DNA from: Bacillota bacterium
GTDB taxonomy: Bacteria > Bacillota > Dethiobacteria > DTU022
Direction: 5' to 3'
Assembly: GCA_012799185.1 (NCBI GenBank)
Contig: JAAZLS010000079.1
Location: 1 to 42,178 of the forward strand
DNA: 42,178 nucleotides
This document shows positions 15,240-22,534 of this stretch, one piece after another; position 1 is the stretch's first letter; each line of letters begins with the position of its first letter. A program made the translations under genes and the position numbers. The notes under the pieces are model-generated. The model ran no database searches, was not told the DNA's origin, and was given only the letters and a program-made list of their open reading frames with translations.

Positions 15240-15659
15240 ATGGAAGATCACCCGATCGAAGGTTTAATGAAAACTGCCATGGAGAATTTGAAAGAGATGG
15301 TAGATGTAAATAAAATTGTGGGGGATGCTGTCGAGACACCCGATGGTAACGTTATTATCCCTATCTCCCGGGTGGCCTTCGGATTTGCTGCCGGGGGCAC
15401 CGAGTTTGAAAACCAGGAGGAGGGCCGTGGAGCGCCGGCAAACAGTTCCCGACCAGATCTTCCCTTTGGCGGTGGCAGCGGGGGGGGAATCTCGGTTCAG
15501 CCGGTGGCTTTTTTAGTGGTTGGCCAGGGGCAGGTTAGGCTGTTGCCGGTACACCACCATGCCATGTTGGACCGGTTAATCGATTTGGCGCCCCAGCTAA
15601 TCGACCAGGTGCGGGGCATGTTTGAACGGGATCGGGTTGCCAGCGATGAACTTTACTAG
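15240..15659 (+). CDS. ytfJ: Sporulation protein YtfJ (GerW family)
   Basis: The true start is ATG 15240, with AGGAGGT 7 bp upstream and 2 bp after the DUF2953 stop; the track start at 15159 lies within that gene. The 139-aa product shows MEDHPIEGLMKTAMENLKEM and VDVNKIVGDAVETPDGNVII, then a glycine-rich loop (GGGSGGG) and the conserved VQPVAFLVVGQGQVRLLPV. YtfJ is a forespore-expressed protein of uncertain biochemical role. Its Streptomyces relative GerW affects spore germination. The C-terminal helix has LIDLAPQLIDQ. Confidence 0.93.
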   Translation: MEDHPIEGLMKTAMENLKEMVDVNKIVGDAVETPDGNVIIPISRVAFGFAAGGTEFENQEEGRGAPANSSRPDLPFGGGSGGGISVQPVAFLVVGQGQVRLLPVHHHAMLDRLIDLAPQLIDQVRGMFERDRVASDELY

Positions 15660-15666
15660 AAAACCT

Positions 15667-15717
15667 TTGATTATTCATAAATAGACCCGGTATAGAATAA
15701 CAATAAAGCATACCAAT
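15667..15717 (+). promoter_or_regulatory. Candidate promoter region of dacB-spmA-spmB
   Basis: Two overlapping readings exist. TTGATT (15667-15672), 18 bp, TATAGA (15691-15696) resembles sigma-A. TATA around 15691-15694, about 14 bp, CATACCAAT (15709-15717) resembles sigma-E but has one base too many in the -10. B. subtilis dacB-spmAB is sigma-E dependent, so the second reading is attractive. The sequence does not decide. Confidence 0.35.
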
Positions 15718-15745
15718 TCCAGCCGCCGGCACAGGGGTTGTCTCT

Positions 15746-16870
15746 ATGATTAAATATTTAACCGGTGCGGTTGTTTTGATCCTGATCCTAGCCCTGGGGA
15801 TGGTTGGGTCCTTGAAAGTCGGGGCGCAGGAACTGGAGATTAGCGCTGAATCCGCCATCCTGATGGATCGGGAGTCCGGCCGGGTGCTTTGGGAAAAAGA
15901 TGCCCACCGGGCCCTACCCATGGCCAGCGTTACAAAGATCATGACCGCGTTGCTGGCACTGGAGTTGGGAGAGCGCCGGGAGTCGGTGGTGATTAGCCGG
16001 GAGGCGGCCCATACCGGGGGCTCTTCAATCTGGCTGGAGGCGGGTGAGATTAAAACCCTGGAGGAACTACTTTATGGCCTAATGCTCTGCTCGGGTAACG
16101 ACGCGGCGGTAGCGATCGCCGAACAGCTGGCGGGCACGGTAGAAAACTTTGCCCTGCTGATGAACTGGCGGGCGCGGCAACTGGGGGCGGTCAATAGCTC
16201 TTTTATTAACCCCCACGGTTTACCCGATGAGCGCCATTATAGCACAGCCTACGATTTGGCCCTGATCTCCTGCCAGGCCCTGAAGAACCCCTTGTTTCGG
16301 GATATTATCTCCACGGATTGCTGGGTTATTACCTGTCCGCATAATGACGAGGGGCGATTTCTAAATAATCAAAATCGACTACTTAAGCTCTACCCCGGGG
16401 GCGACGGGATTAAAACCGGATGGACTAAAAAGGCCGGATCATGTTTTGCCGGTTCGGCCACTAAAAGCAATTGGCAGCTAGTGACGGTAGTTCTAGATGC
16501 CCCCCGGATGTGGGAAGATACTATCAGTTTGCTGGATTACGGTTATCGTACCTATACCAGGGAAAAAATAATTTCGGCCGGGCAGGTGCTAGCCTATGTT
16601 CCGACGGATTATAAATCTGGATATATCCAGGCAGTGGCGGAAAAGGATTTTTACCTCCCCCTCCGGCCCGGTGAAGGAGAAGGGTTACAGTACAAATGGC
16701 GGTTAATAGATCTTCATCGCCCCTCCTCCGGGGGGCGGCTAGGAAAGGTGGAAATATATTTAGATGGCCTACTCCTGGGATCGGTGCAGTTAAAGGCCGG
16801 TCTTAATATTAAAACGCAATCGTTCTGGAGCCAGTTTGTTCGGCTGTCTCTTAGGCTGCTGGGAGGCTAA
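15746..16870 (+). CDS. dacB: D-alanyl-D-alanine carboxypeptidase, DacB-like (spore cortex)
   Basis: This 374-aa PBP5-family peptidase is a paralogue of dacF in this window. A signal peptide (YLTGAVVLILILALGMVGSL) is followed by the SxxK box in PMASVTKIMTALLALELG. The SxN box is CSGNDAAVAIAEQLAG and the KTG box is DGIKTGWTKKAGSCFAGSA. A beta-rich C-terminal domain ends with an amphipathic helix (FWSQFVRLSLRLLGG) that would hold it on the membrane surface. Assignment as DacB comes from the following spmA-spmB pair, as in B. subtilis, where DacB lowers cortex cross-linking. The SD at ATG 15746 is weak (AGGGG). Confidence 0.88.
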   Translation: MIKYLTGAVVLILILALGMVGSLKVGAQELEISAESAILMDRESGRVLWEKDAHRALPMASVTKIMTALLALELGERRESVVISREAAHTGGSSIWLEAGEIKTLEELLYGLMLCSGNDAAVAIAEQLAGTVENFALLMNWRARQLGAVNSSFINPHGLPDERHYSTAYDLALISCQALKNPLFRDIISTDCWVITCPHNDEGRFLNNQNRLLKLYPGGDGIKTGWTKKAGSCFAGSATKSNWQLVTVVLDAPRMWEDTISLLDYGYRTYTREKIISAGQVLAYVPTDYKSGYIQAVAEKDFYLPLRPGEGEGLQYKWRLIDLHRPSSGGRLGKVEIYLDGLLLGSVQLKAGLNIKTQSFWSQFVRLSLRLLGG

Positions 16871-16909
16871 TCCAAGTTTTTATTATTGCGGGAAAGGGGT
16901 CTGTAATAC

Positions 16910-17491
16910 TTGATCGGTTATCTTTGGGCGGCGATGATCTGTATTAGCATACTGGTAGCCGGTCTAACAGGAAAGATCGCAGTAATAACACCCAGTATTT
17001 TTTCGGCGGCAGAACAGGCGGTAACACTTGTAATTGGATTAATTAGCGTGATGACCTTCTGGTTGGGCATAATGAAGCTGGTTGAGCACTCAGGATTAAT
17101 CGAAATCATTAAGGTGATCCTGCGTCCCGTAGTACGGCTGCTATTTCCATCGATACCCCGCCACCATCCGGCGATGAATGCGATCCTGATGAATATGAGT
17201 GCCAACCTACTGGGAATGGGAAACGCTGCTACCCCCTTTGGCATCAAGGCCATGGAAGAGATGCAGGAGCTAAATCTGCACCGGGAGAGGGCTTCAGACG
17301 AAATGTGCACCTTTCTGGCTTTGAATACCTCCAGCCTAAGCCTGCTCCCGACTACCGTTATCGGTTTACGGGCGGCCGCCGGTTCATTAAATCCGACCGA
17401 AATTGTTGGCACGACCCTGCTGGCCTCGGCCTGTTCTTGCCTGGCGGCATTGGCGGCGGACCGCCTCCTCCGCCGGTGGGGTAAATTCTGA
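16910..17491 (+). CDS. spmA: Spore maturation protein A
   Basis: This 193-aa membrane protein starts at TTG 16910. Its length and sequence match SpmA: LISVMTFWLGIMKLVEHSGL, LRPVVRLLFPSIPRHHPAM and the glycine-rich NLLGMGNAATPFGIKAMEEM. SpmA and SpmB are related to nucleoside-transporter 'gate' domains. They are needed for normal spore core dehydration and heat resistance. Four to five hydrophobic spans are visible. The spmB ATG overlaps its stop (TGATG), so they are translated together. The SD (GAAAGGGG) is about 11 bp from the TTG. Confidence 0.95.
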   Translation: MIGYLWAAMICISILVAGLTGKIAVITPSIFSAAEQAVTLVIGLISVMTFWLGIMKLVEHSGLIEIIKVILRPVVRLLFPSIPRHHPAMNAILMNMSANLLGMGNAATPFGIKAMEEMQELNLHRERASDEMCTFLALNTSSLSLLPTTVIGLRAAAGSLNPTEIVGTTLLASACSCLAALAADRLLRRWGKF

Positions 17492-18027
17492 TGATTGCCC
17501 ACCTGGTTGACCTGGTGTCCCAATGGGTTATCCCGATTTTAATTGGGACGGTGATCCTTCTGGCCCTCCGGCGTAAAACAAACATCTTTGATCTTTTCGT
17601 GGAGGGAGCGAAGGAGGGAGTTGGAATGGCTCTCCGGCTCATACCGTTCCTAGTAGGAATCCTGGTGGCGATCGGGCTTTTCCGCGATTCCGGGGCACTG
17701 GAGCTACTGATCGGCGGGCTCTCCCCGTTGCTAGCGAAACTTAACCTCCCCCCGGAAATCATTCCGCTGGCGGTTATGCGCCCTATCTCCGGCAGCGGCG
17801 CCCTGGCTATTACCGCCGAAATAATCCAGCGTGACGGGCCCGACTCATACTTGGGCCGCCTCGCTTCAACCATGCAGGGCAGCACCGATACGACCCTTTT
17901 CGTTTTAACCGTCTATTTTGGGTCGGTCATGATTAAAAAATCCCGCCACGCTCTATTTGCCGGGTTGATCGGGGATTTTTGTGGAATTATCGCCTCAGCC
18001 CTTATTTGCGGGGCGGTATTTAGGTAA
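17491..18027 (+). CDS. spmB: Spore maturation protein B
   Basis: The 178-aa membrane protein overlaps the spmA stop by one base. SpmB signatures are IFDLFVEGAKEGVGMALRLI, VMRPISGSGALAITAEII and LASTMQGSTDTTLFVLTVYF (20 residues). It acts with SpmA during spore maturation and dehydration and is predicted in the inner membrane. The length equals that of known SpmB. The next gene starts 37 bp downstream with no terminator between, so they may be cotranscribed. Confidence 0.96.
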   Translation: MIAHLVDLVSQWVIPILIGTVILLALRRKTNIFDLFVEGAKEGVGMALRLIPFLVGILVAIGLFRDSGALELLIGGLSPLLAKLNLPPEIIPLAVMRPISGSGALAITAEIIQRDGPDSYLGRLASTMQGSTDTTLFVLTVYFGSVMIKKSRHALFAGLIGDFCGIIASALICGAVFR

Positions 18028-18064
18028 AGGGGTGTAAAATTATCTCCGGCAGGGGGATTACGCA

Positions 18065-19354
18065 ATGAGCCGGTTGATCGTGGTTGGAGGCGGTTGGGCC
18101 GGGTGCTCAGCAGCGCTGGCAGCCGCCAAAAAAGGGTTGCCGGTAACTCTGGTTGAAAGAACAGATCGACTTTTGGGTTCGGGCCTGGTGGGTGGGATCA
18201 TGCGCAACAACGGACGATTTACCGCCGCCGAAGAGCTGAAGTTGATGGGTGGAGGGGATCTGGTGGAGCTGACCGATACCCTCTCCCGGCATGCTAATTT
18301 AAATTTTCCCGGGCACCGGCATGCCTGGCTATATGATATTGAGCGGATCGAAGGGGCGGTAATCCGACTATTAAAAAAATGGTCGGTAAAAGTTTGTTAC
18401 AAAAAGAGAGCGGTGGAGGTGGAGTTGGCCGGCCGAAGGATAGCAGCGATAAGGTTGGCGGATGGGGGAACAATAAAGGGAGAGATCTTTATCGATGCCA
18501 GCGGTACCGCCGGGCCGATGGCCCACTGTCGCCGATTTGGAAACGGTTGCAGCATGTGTATCTTCCGTTGTCCGTCCTTCGGTTCCCGGGTAAGCATCGC
18601 GATTAAAGCCGGGCTTAAAGAGAGGATGCTCAGAAGAGAAGATCAGCAGCCCGGTTTTTTTAGCGGTTCCTGTGAATTGGAACCCGGTTCCTTGGACCGG
18701 CGGTTGCTTTCCGAGGTGAGGAAGAAGGGGGCGGTAGTCCTACCGGTACCACCGGGGCTATGGCCCGGGGGTCCGGGGAGATCCCTACTAAAAGCTAAGG
18801 TCTGTCGCCAGTATACCCGGCAAGAATACGCCGACAACCTAGTTCTGCTCGATACCGGCCCGATTAAAATAATGGCCCCATATTTTAGCCTGCGCAAGTT
18901 GCGCCGTCTTGATGGTCTCCGGGAGGCGGTCTATAGGGATCCATTGGCCGGGGGTATAGGAAACTCGATCCGGTTTACCTCTTCCATTGCAGTCGAAGCT
19001 GACCTGCTGGTGCCCCCTTTTTCAAACCTGTTGGCAGCCGGTGAGAGGGCCGGTTTAATGGTTGGCCATACGGAGGCGATGGTTACCGGCACCCTGGCCG
19101 GCTACAACGCCTGGCGGTTAACGCGGGGGGAGAAGCCGTTAAGCCTGCCGGGAGACACCGCCTGCGGGGAGCTGATTGCCTTTGGGCGGGAAGTTATGAC
19201 CGGCCCGGAGGAGGGCCGGGAGATGTATACCCTCTCCGGGGGAACCCTTTGGAAAAACCTGCTCCGTAAAGGTCTCTACTCCACCGATCCGGCTGAATTA
19301 AGACCGCGCCTGCAGAAAGCTGGCCTACTGTCGCTATTTACCCACATGAGTTAA
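18065..19354 (+). CDS. FAD-dependent oxidoreductase with a four-cysteine cluster
   Basis: The 429-aa protein opens with a Rossmann dinucleotide motif (LIVVGGGWAGCSAALAAAKK), an acidic residue after the second strand (VTLVERTD) and an ATG motif-like IFIDASGTAG around 141-150. The C-terminal FAD contact appears as LLAAGERAGLMVGHTEAMVT. This places it in the FAD_oxidored/GIDA-like group. C155, C162, C165 and C169 are spaced C-x6-C-x2-C-x3-C, which could bind an iron-sulfur cluster or act in redox chemistry. The substrate is unknown. It lies just after spmB and before rluB. Its last residues (HMS) and stop codon fall within a tandem repeat, so the native C-terminus may be altered. Confidence 0.75.
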   Translation: MSRLIVVGGGWAGCSAALAAAKKGLPVTLVERTDRLLGSGLVGGIMRNNGRFTAAEELKLMGGGDLVELTDTLSRHANLNFPGHRHAWLYDIERIEGAVIRLLKKWSVKVCYKKRAVEVELAGRRIAAIRLADGGTIKGEIFIDASGTAGPMAHCRRFGNGCSMCIFRCPSFGSRVSIAIKAGLKERMLRREDQQPGFFSGSCELEPGSLDRRLLSEVRKKGAVVLPVPPGLWPGGPGRSLLKAKVCRQYTRQEYADNLVLLDTGPIKIMAPYFSLRKLRRLDGLREAVYRDPLAGGIGNSIRFTSSIAVEADLLVPPFSNLLAAGERAGLMVGHTEAMVTGTLAGYNAWRLTRGEKPLSLPGDTACGELIAFGREVMTGPEEGREMYTLSGGTLWKNLLRKGLYSTDPAELRPRLQKAGLLSLFTHMS

Positions 19355-19405
19355 GGGGACGGAGGCTTTTACTCATGAGTTAAGGGGACGGAGGCTTTTA
19401 CTCAT
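19346..19405 (+). repeat. 29-bp tandem direct repeat with self-complementary ends
   Basis: Two exact 29-bp units lie at 19346-19374 and 19375-19403, followed by AT. Each starts ATGAGTTAAGGGGACGGAGG and ends with TTTTACTC. ATGAGT and ACTCAT at the ends are complementary, so each unit can fold as a hairpin. The first unit supplies the TAA stop (19352-19354) of the upstream gene. The GGGGAC-type core resembles, from memory, palindromes linked to REP-associated Y1 transposases. Confidence 0.9.
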
Positions 19406-19414
19406 TGCTATAAT

Positions 19415-19423
19415 TGTTATAAT
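19415..19423 (+). promoter_or_regulatory. Candidate extended -10 promoter of rluB
   Basis: TGTTATAAT (19415-19423) is a TGN-extended -10. A second TATAAT lies at 19409-19414. The -35 zone falls inside the second copy of the tandem repeat and shows no TTGACA-like hexamer. The rluB start is 37 bp downstream. Confidence 0.5.
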
Positions 19424-19459
19424 AAAAGTGAAATCCTGGGAAAAGGAGAGCGAGCGCGC

Positions 19460-20182
19460 TTGCGTATAACCAAATTTTTGGCCCGAGCGGGGGTGGCCTC
19501 CCGTCGGAAAGCGGATCAACTGATTGCCGGTAACCGGGTAAAAATTAACGGGGTTATTGTTACAAAACCTTTTACCCGGGTTAATCCCGGAGATAAGGTA
19601 ACGGTAGACGGGACCAGGGTATTTAGGCCGGAGCCTAAAGCCTATCTTTTATTGGACAAGCCCCCCGGTTATCTATCTACTGTAAGTGATCCCCATGGTC
19701 GCAAGACGGTTATGCATCTGCTGCCTGATAGGGAGACCAGGCTTTACCCGGCAGGACGTCTGGATGCGGATTCGGAGGGGCTGTTATTGATGACTAATGA
19801 TGGCGAACTGGCCTATCGGTTAACTCACCCCCGGTTCCAAGTTCCCAAAACCTACCGGGTTTTGGTGGAGGGGGTTCCTACCGGAGAAAAATTAAAGCAA
19901 ATGCGCAGCGGCTTAGAGTTGGAGGGCACGCTTACCGCTCCGGCAAAGGTTAAACTGCTTAAACCCGGAGGGTCCCGGCGCTCCTGGCTGGAGATTACAA
20001 TTCACGAGGGACGAAAAAGACAGGTTAAAAAAATGTGTGCCTCTATTGGGCACCCGGTTATTAAACTACGGCGAACAAAATTTGCCCTATTGACCGCCCG
20101 CGGGCTTCGGGTGGGGCACTATCGGCGGTTAACCGTTTCCGAAATAAAGCAGCTTTATCGCCTGGTGGGTCTCCCGGGCTAG
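19460..20182 (+). CDS. rluB: rRNA pseudouridine synthase, RluB/RsuA family
   Basis: The 240-aa enzyme has an N-terminal S4 RNA-binding domain (ITKFLARAGVASRRKADQLI). The catalytic domain contains the RsuA-family motif GRLDADSEGLLLMTNDGELA, whose Asp is the nucleophile. Further family motifs are LDKPPGYLSTVSD and EGRKRQVKKMC. It converts a uridine of 23S (or 16S) rRNA to pseudouridine. In Firmicutes the gene near scpAB/spmAB is usually RluB. The start is TTG 19460 with AAGGAG 11 bp upstream. No partner genes follow, and the cobalamin leader begins soon after. Confidence 0.92.
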   Translation: MRITKFLARAGVASRRKADQLIAGNRVKINGVIVTKPFTRVNPGDKVTVDGTRVFRPEPKAYLLLDKPPGYLSTVSDPHGRKTVMHLLPDRETRLYPAGRLDADSEGLLLMTNDGELAYRLTHPRFQVPKTYRVLVEGVPTGEKLKQMRSGLELEGTLTAPAKVKLLKPGGSRRSWLEITIHEGRKRQVKKMCASIGHPVIKLRRTKFALLTARGLRVGHYRRLTVSEIKQLYRLVGLPG

Positions 20183-20226
20183 GTAACTAATCGCTGTAAC
20201 TTATAACAACCGTGGCAAATAGTTCC

Positions 20227-20255
20227 TTGCATTATCAACAGGTATAAAATATAAT
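20227..20255 (+). promoter_or_regulatory. Sigma-A promoter driving the cobalamin riboswitch and btuFCD
   Basis: TTGCAT (20227-20232) and TATAAT (20250-20255) are separated by exactly 17 bp. Transcription would start near 20262, just before the riboswitch aptamer. Confidence 0.75.
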
Positions 20256-20263
20256 GCAGTTAA

Positions 20264-20430
20264 CGCTAGCCCTTGCAGGTGCTGTCGTTTAGTTAATAGG
20301 GAAACAGGTGCAAATCCTGTGCGGTCGCGCCACTGTAACCGGGATCCGGGGCCGGTTAACCACTCTGCCCGAAGGGCGGGGGAAGGGGGCCTCGGGGATG
20401 AATGGGAGCCAGGAAACCTGCCTGCAGGCA
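20264..20430 (+). promoter_or_regulatory. Cobalamin (B12) riboswitch aptamer
   Basis: Conserved blocks appear in order: CAGGTGC, GTTTAGTTAATAGGGAAAC, CAGGTGCAAATCCTGTGCGG, GCGCCACTGTAACCGG and the B12 box AGCCAGGAAACCTGCC (20407-20422). The variable domain between the last two (GGGCGGGGGAAGGGGGCC region) is moderate in size. Adenosylcobalamin binding normally lowers expression of uptake genes. The downstream btuF-btuC-btuD importer fits. Ends of the element are approximate. Confidence 0.95.
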
Positions 20431-20467
20431 ACGTACTTACCCTTCGCGAAATAAAAAGGAGGTGCGT
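20431..20467 (+). promoter_or_regulatory. RBS-sequestering hairpin after the riboswitch
   Basis: ACGTAC (20431-20436) can pair with GTGCGT (20462-20467, one G-T pair). Further in, CCCTT pairs with AAGGAG with one bulged A. The fold hides the SD GGAGG of the 9-codon ORF starting at 20473. This is a fold drawn by hand, not computed. Confidence 0.5.
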
Positions 20468-20472
20468 CTATA

Positions 20473-20502
20473 ATGAGATACGGGTTCGGTCCGGGTTCAT
20501 GA
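20473..20502 (+). CDS. Possible 9-residue leader peptide (MRYGFGPGS)
   Basis: ATG 20473 has AAAAAGGAGGT 9 bp upstream. The frame reads nine codons and stops at TGA 20500-20502, inside the terminator hairpin (20484-20508). A ribosome translating it would cover the 5' arm of that hairpin. It may be a leader ORF linking riboswitch control of translation to transcription read-through. It may also be a chance ORF. It contains no B12-related codon signal. Confidence 0.4.
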   Translation: MRYGFGPGS

Positions 20503-20519
20503 CCGGGCTTTTTTATTTT
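20484..20519 (+). terminator. Intrinsic terminator in the B12 leader
   Basis: GTTCGGTC and GACCGGGC pair (8 bp with two G-T pairs) around a 9-nt loop, followed by TTTTTTATTTTT. It lies between the riboswitch and btuF (start 20589), so it is likely the transcriptional output of the riboswitch. Confidence 0.7.
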
Positions 20520-20588
20520 TCAGCTACTAGACCCGGCTCCCCGGTAAAGAGGTACCTATGGTTAAATATGTAAAAAGGAGAGTAAACA

Positions 20589-21479
20589 ATGAACAGGAAC
20601 AGAATATTTTTGGCCGCCTGGCTGCTGATCATACTGTTGTCAATTATTGCTACCGGCTGTAATAGTGATTCTTCTCTACCGCAGACGGTAGAGGATGATT
20701 TGGGGCAAGAGATTACCCTGGCAAAACCTCCAGAGCGGATAATTTCTCTAATGCCCAGTAAGACGGAGAAACTTTTCGCCCTGGGACTAGGTGATAAAGT
20801 GGTTGGGATAACTGATCTATGCAATTATCCAGAGGAGCTATTGAAAGAAAATATTGAGAGAGTAGGCGATGCGTTTAATTTAAGCCTGGAAAATATTGTA
20901 GCCCTGGAGCCTGATTTAATCGTTGCCAACTGGCTTCCAGAAGGGATGGTTGGACAGTTAGATTCACTGGGCATTCCGGTGTTTTTAACCGCTCCGGTCG
21001 GGATAGAGGATACCTTACGTAGTATTGAAGGGCTAGGCAGGTTAACCGGCAAACTGCCGGAGGCGGAGAGGCTGGTCGCCGGGCTTAAGGAACAGATCGT
21101 TGGAGTAACTGCCGCCATTGAGAGGAGAGAGCCGGCGGAGAGACCGAGGGTGCTCTGTCTCCTGGATGAGGGGCTGTTTGTGGCCGGGAGGGAAACCTTA
21201 CAAGATGAGCTGATTACCCTGGCCGGTGGAATAAACGTTGTTGAAGAGAGCGGTTGGATAGAGCTTAGCGAAGAAGCGTTGCTGTTACTTGATCCCGATG
21301 TAATATTGTATACCTTTCCCGGGGGTGAGCAGGTACTGACCCGGCTTGAATGGCAGGGGTTGCATAGTATCCAGCAGGGAAAGGTTTATAAGCTTGATGA
21401 GGATCTCTGTTCGCGAACCGGTCCCCGGTTGGTAGAGGGGTTGAAGGAGATCTACAGTTTCCTTTATCCCGAAAATTAA
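20589..21479 (+). CDS. btuF: Cobalamin ABC transporter substrate-binding lipoprotein
   Basis: This is a 296-aa periplasmic-binding-protein-like receptor anchored as a lipoprotein. The signal peptide ends in the lipobox IATGC with the acylated Cys near residue 23. Class III binding-protein motifs are PERIISLMPSKTEKLFALGL, GLGDKVVGITDLCNYPEE and LEPDLIVANW. The specificity for cobalamin or its precursors comes from the upstream B12 riboswitch and the downstream btuC/btuD genes; by sequence alone it could be a siderophore or heme receptor. AAAAAGGAGAG precedes ATG 20589. Confidence 0.88.
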   Translation: MNRNRIFLAAWLLIILLSIIATGCNSDSSLPQTVEDDLGQEITLAKPPERIISLMPSKTEKLFALGLGDKVVGITDLCNYPEELLKENIERVGDAFNLSLENIVALEPDLIVANWLPEGMVGQLDSLGIPVFLTAPVGIEDTLRSIEGLGRLTGKLPEAERLVAGLKEQIVGVTAAIERREPAERPRVLCLLDEGLFVAGRETLQDELITLAGGINVVEESGWIELSEEALLLLDPDVILYTFPGGEQVLTRLEWQGLHSIQQGKVYKLDEDLCSRTGPRLVEGLKEIYSFLYPEN

Positions 21480-21492
21480 TAAAGGAGTACTT

Positions 21493-22521
21493 ATGCGGGG
21501 CAAGAAGTTAACCTTACTTTTTATACTGGCCGGTCTTTGCCTACTTATGATGTTTTTTTCGATCGGGATCGGGGCGGTGCCTATCGCCCCCCAAAAAACG
21601 GTACAGGTGCTAATTAAGCATTGTACTCATCCTCCGTTATCGGTGCCGGTTGATACGACAGGGGCGATAATCTGGCAGCTTCGCTTGCCCCGCATTATAC
21701 TGGGGTTTTTGGTGGGGGCCTCCCTGGCGGTGGCCGGGACATCGTTTCAAGGCCTGCTCCGAAATCCCCTGGCCGATCCCTATACCCTGGGTGTCTCCAG
21801 CGGGGCTGCCCTGGGGGCTACCGCCGCCATGCTGTTTATTCCGCAGGGGAGTATAAGTTTATCCTTTTCTATTCCCCTTTTCGGATTTGCCGGAGGCTTA
21901 CTGGCTTTATTAATTGTTTACCGCCTGGGTAGGGTCGGCGGCCGCCTACCGGTAGTCACCGTCCTGCTGGCGGGGGTGATCATTAGCTCGTTTTTCTCCG
22001 CCTTAATTTCGCTAGGGATGATCTTTGCGGGCCAACAACTTCGCAGTATCTACTTCTGGCTGGCCGGCGGCCTGGCTTTAAAGGGATGGCCGTACGTGGT
22101 CTTAATTATTCCATACTTTATAGTCGGCTTGTTAGTACTCCTATACTATGCCGGTGATTTAAATATAATTTTGCTTGGTGAGGAGAGCGCCCTTAGCTCG
22201 GGGGTAGAGGTGGAGAAGGTAAAAAAGGTAGTGCTGGTTGCAGCCTCCTTGGTGACTGCCGGGGCGGTCTCGGTTAGCGGTATGATCGGTTTTGTGGGGT
22301 TAATTGTACCCCATGCCATGCGAATAATAATGGGCCCCGATCACCGCCTGCTGCTTCCGGCGGCGGCTTTGGGAGGGGGGCTCTTCCTGGTGGCGGTAGA
22401 TACCGCCGCCCGGACTGTGCTCGCCCCGGTGGAGATACCGGTGGGAATCGTTACCGCATTTTTAGGAGCCCCTTTCTTTATTATATTGCTGCGGCGTTAC
22501 CGTGATCAATACCGGTTTTAA
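21493..22521 (+). CDS. btuC: Cobalamin ABC transporter permease (FecCD family)
   Basis: The 342-aa permease has the many membrane spans of the FecCD/BtuC family. Family motifs are LRLPRIILGFLVGASLAVAG (20 residues), GLLRNPLADPYTLGVSSGAA and the coupling-helix region VSGMIGFVGLIVPHAMRIIM. ATG 21493 follows AAAGGAG, 13 bp after btuF. It forms the membrane channel that moves cobalamin into the cytoplasm. btuD follows with the frames overlapping or nearly touching. Confidence 0.93.
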   Translation: MRGKKLTLLFILAGLCLLMMFFSIGIGAVPIAPQKTVQVLIKHCTHPPLSVPVDTTGAIIWQLRLPRIILGFLVGASLAVAGTSFQGLLRNPLADPYTLGVSSGAALGATAAMLFIPQGSISLSFSIPLFGFAGGLLALLIVYRLGRVGGRLPVVTVLLAGVIISSFFSALISLGMIFAGQQLRSIYFWLAGGLALKGWPYVVLIIPYFIVGLLVLLYYAGDLNIILLGEESALSSGVEVEKVKKVVLVAASLVTAGAVSVSGMIGFVGLIVPHAMRIIMGPDHRLLLPAAALGGGLFLVAVDTAARTVLAPVEIPVGIVTAFLGAPFFIILLRRYRDQYRF

Positions 22522-22534
22522 GGCAGGTGAGAGG

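Noticed and set aside
20319-20573. 84-aa ORF through the cobalamin riboswitch
   Set aside because: It crosses the conserved riboswitch and terminator and lacks an SD. The RNA element explains the sequence.
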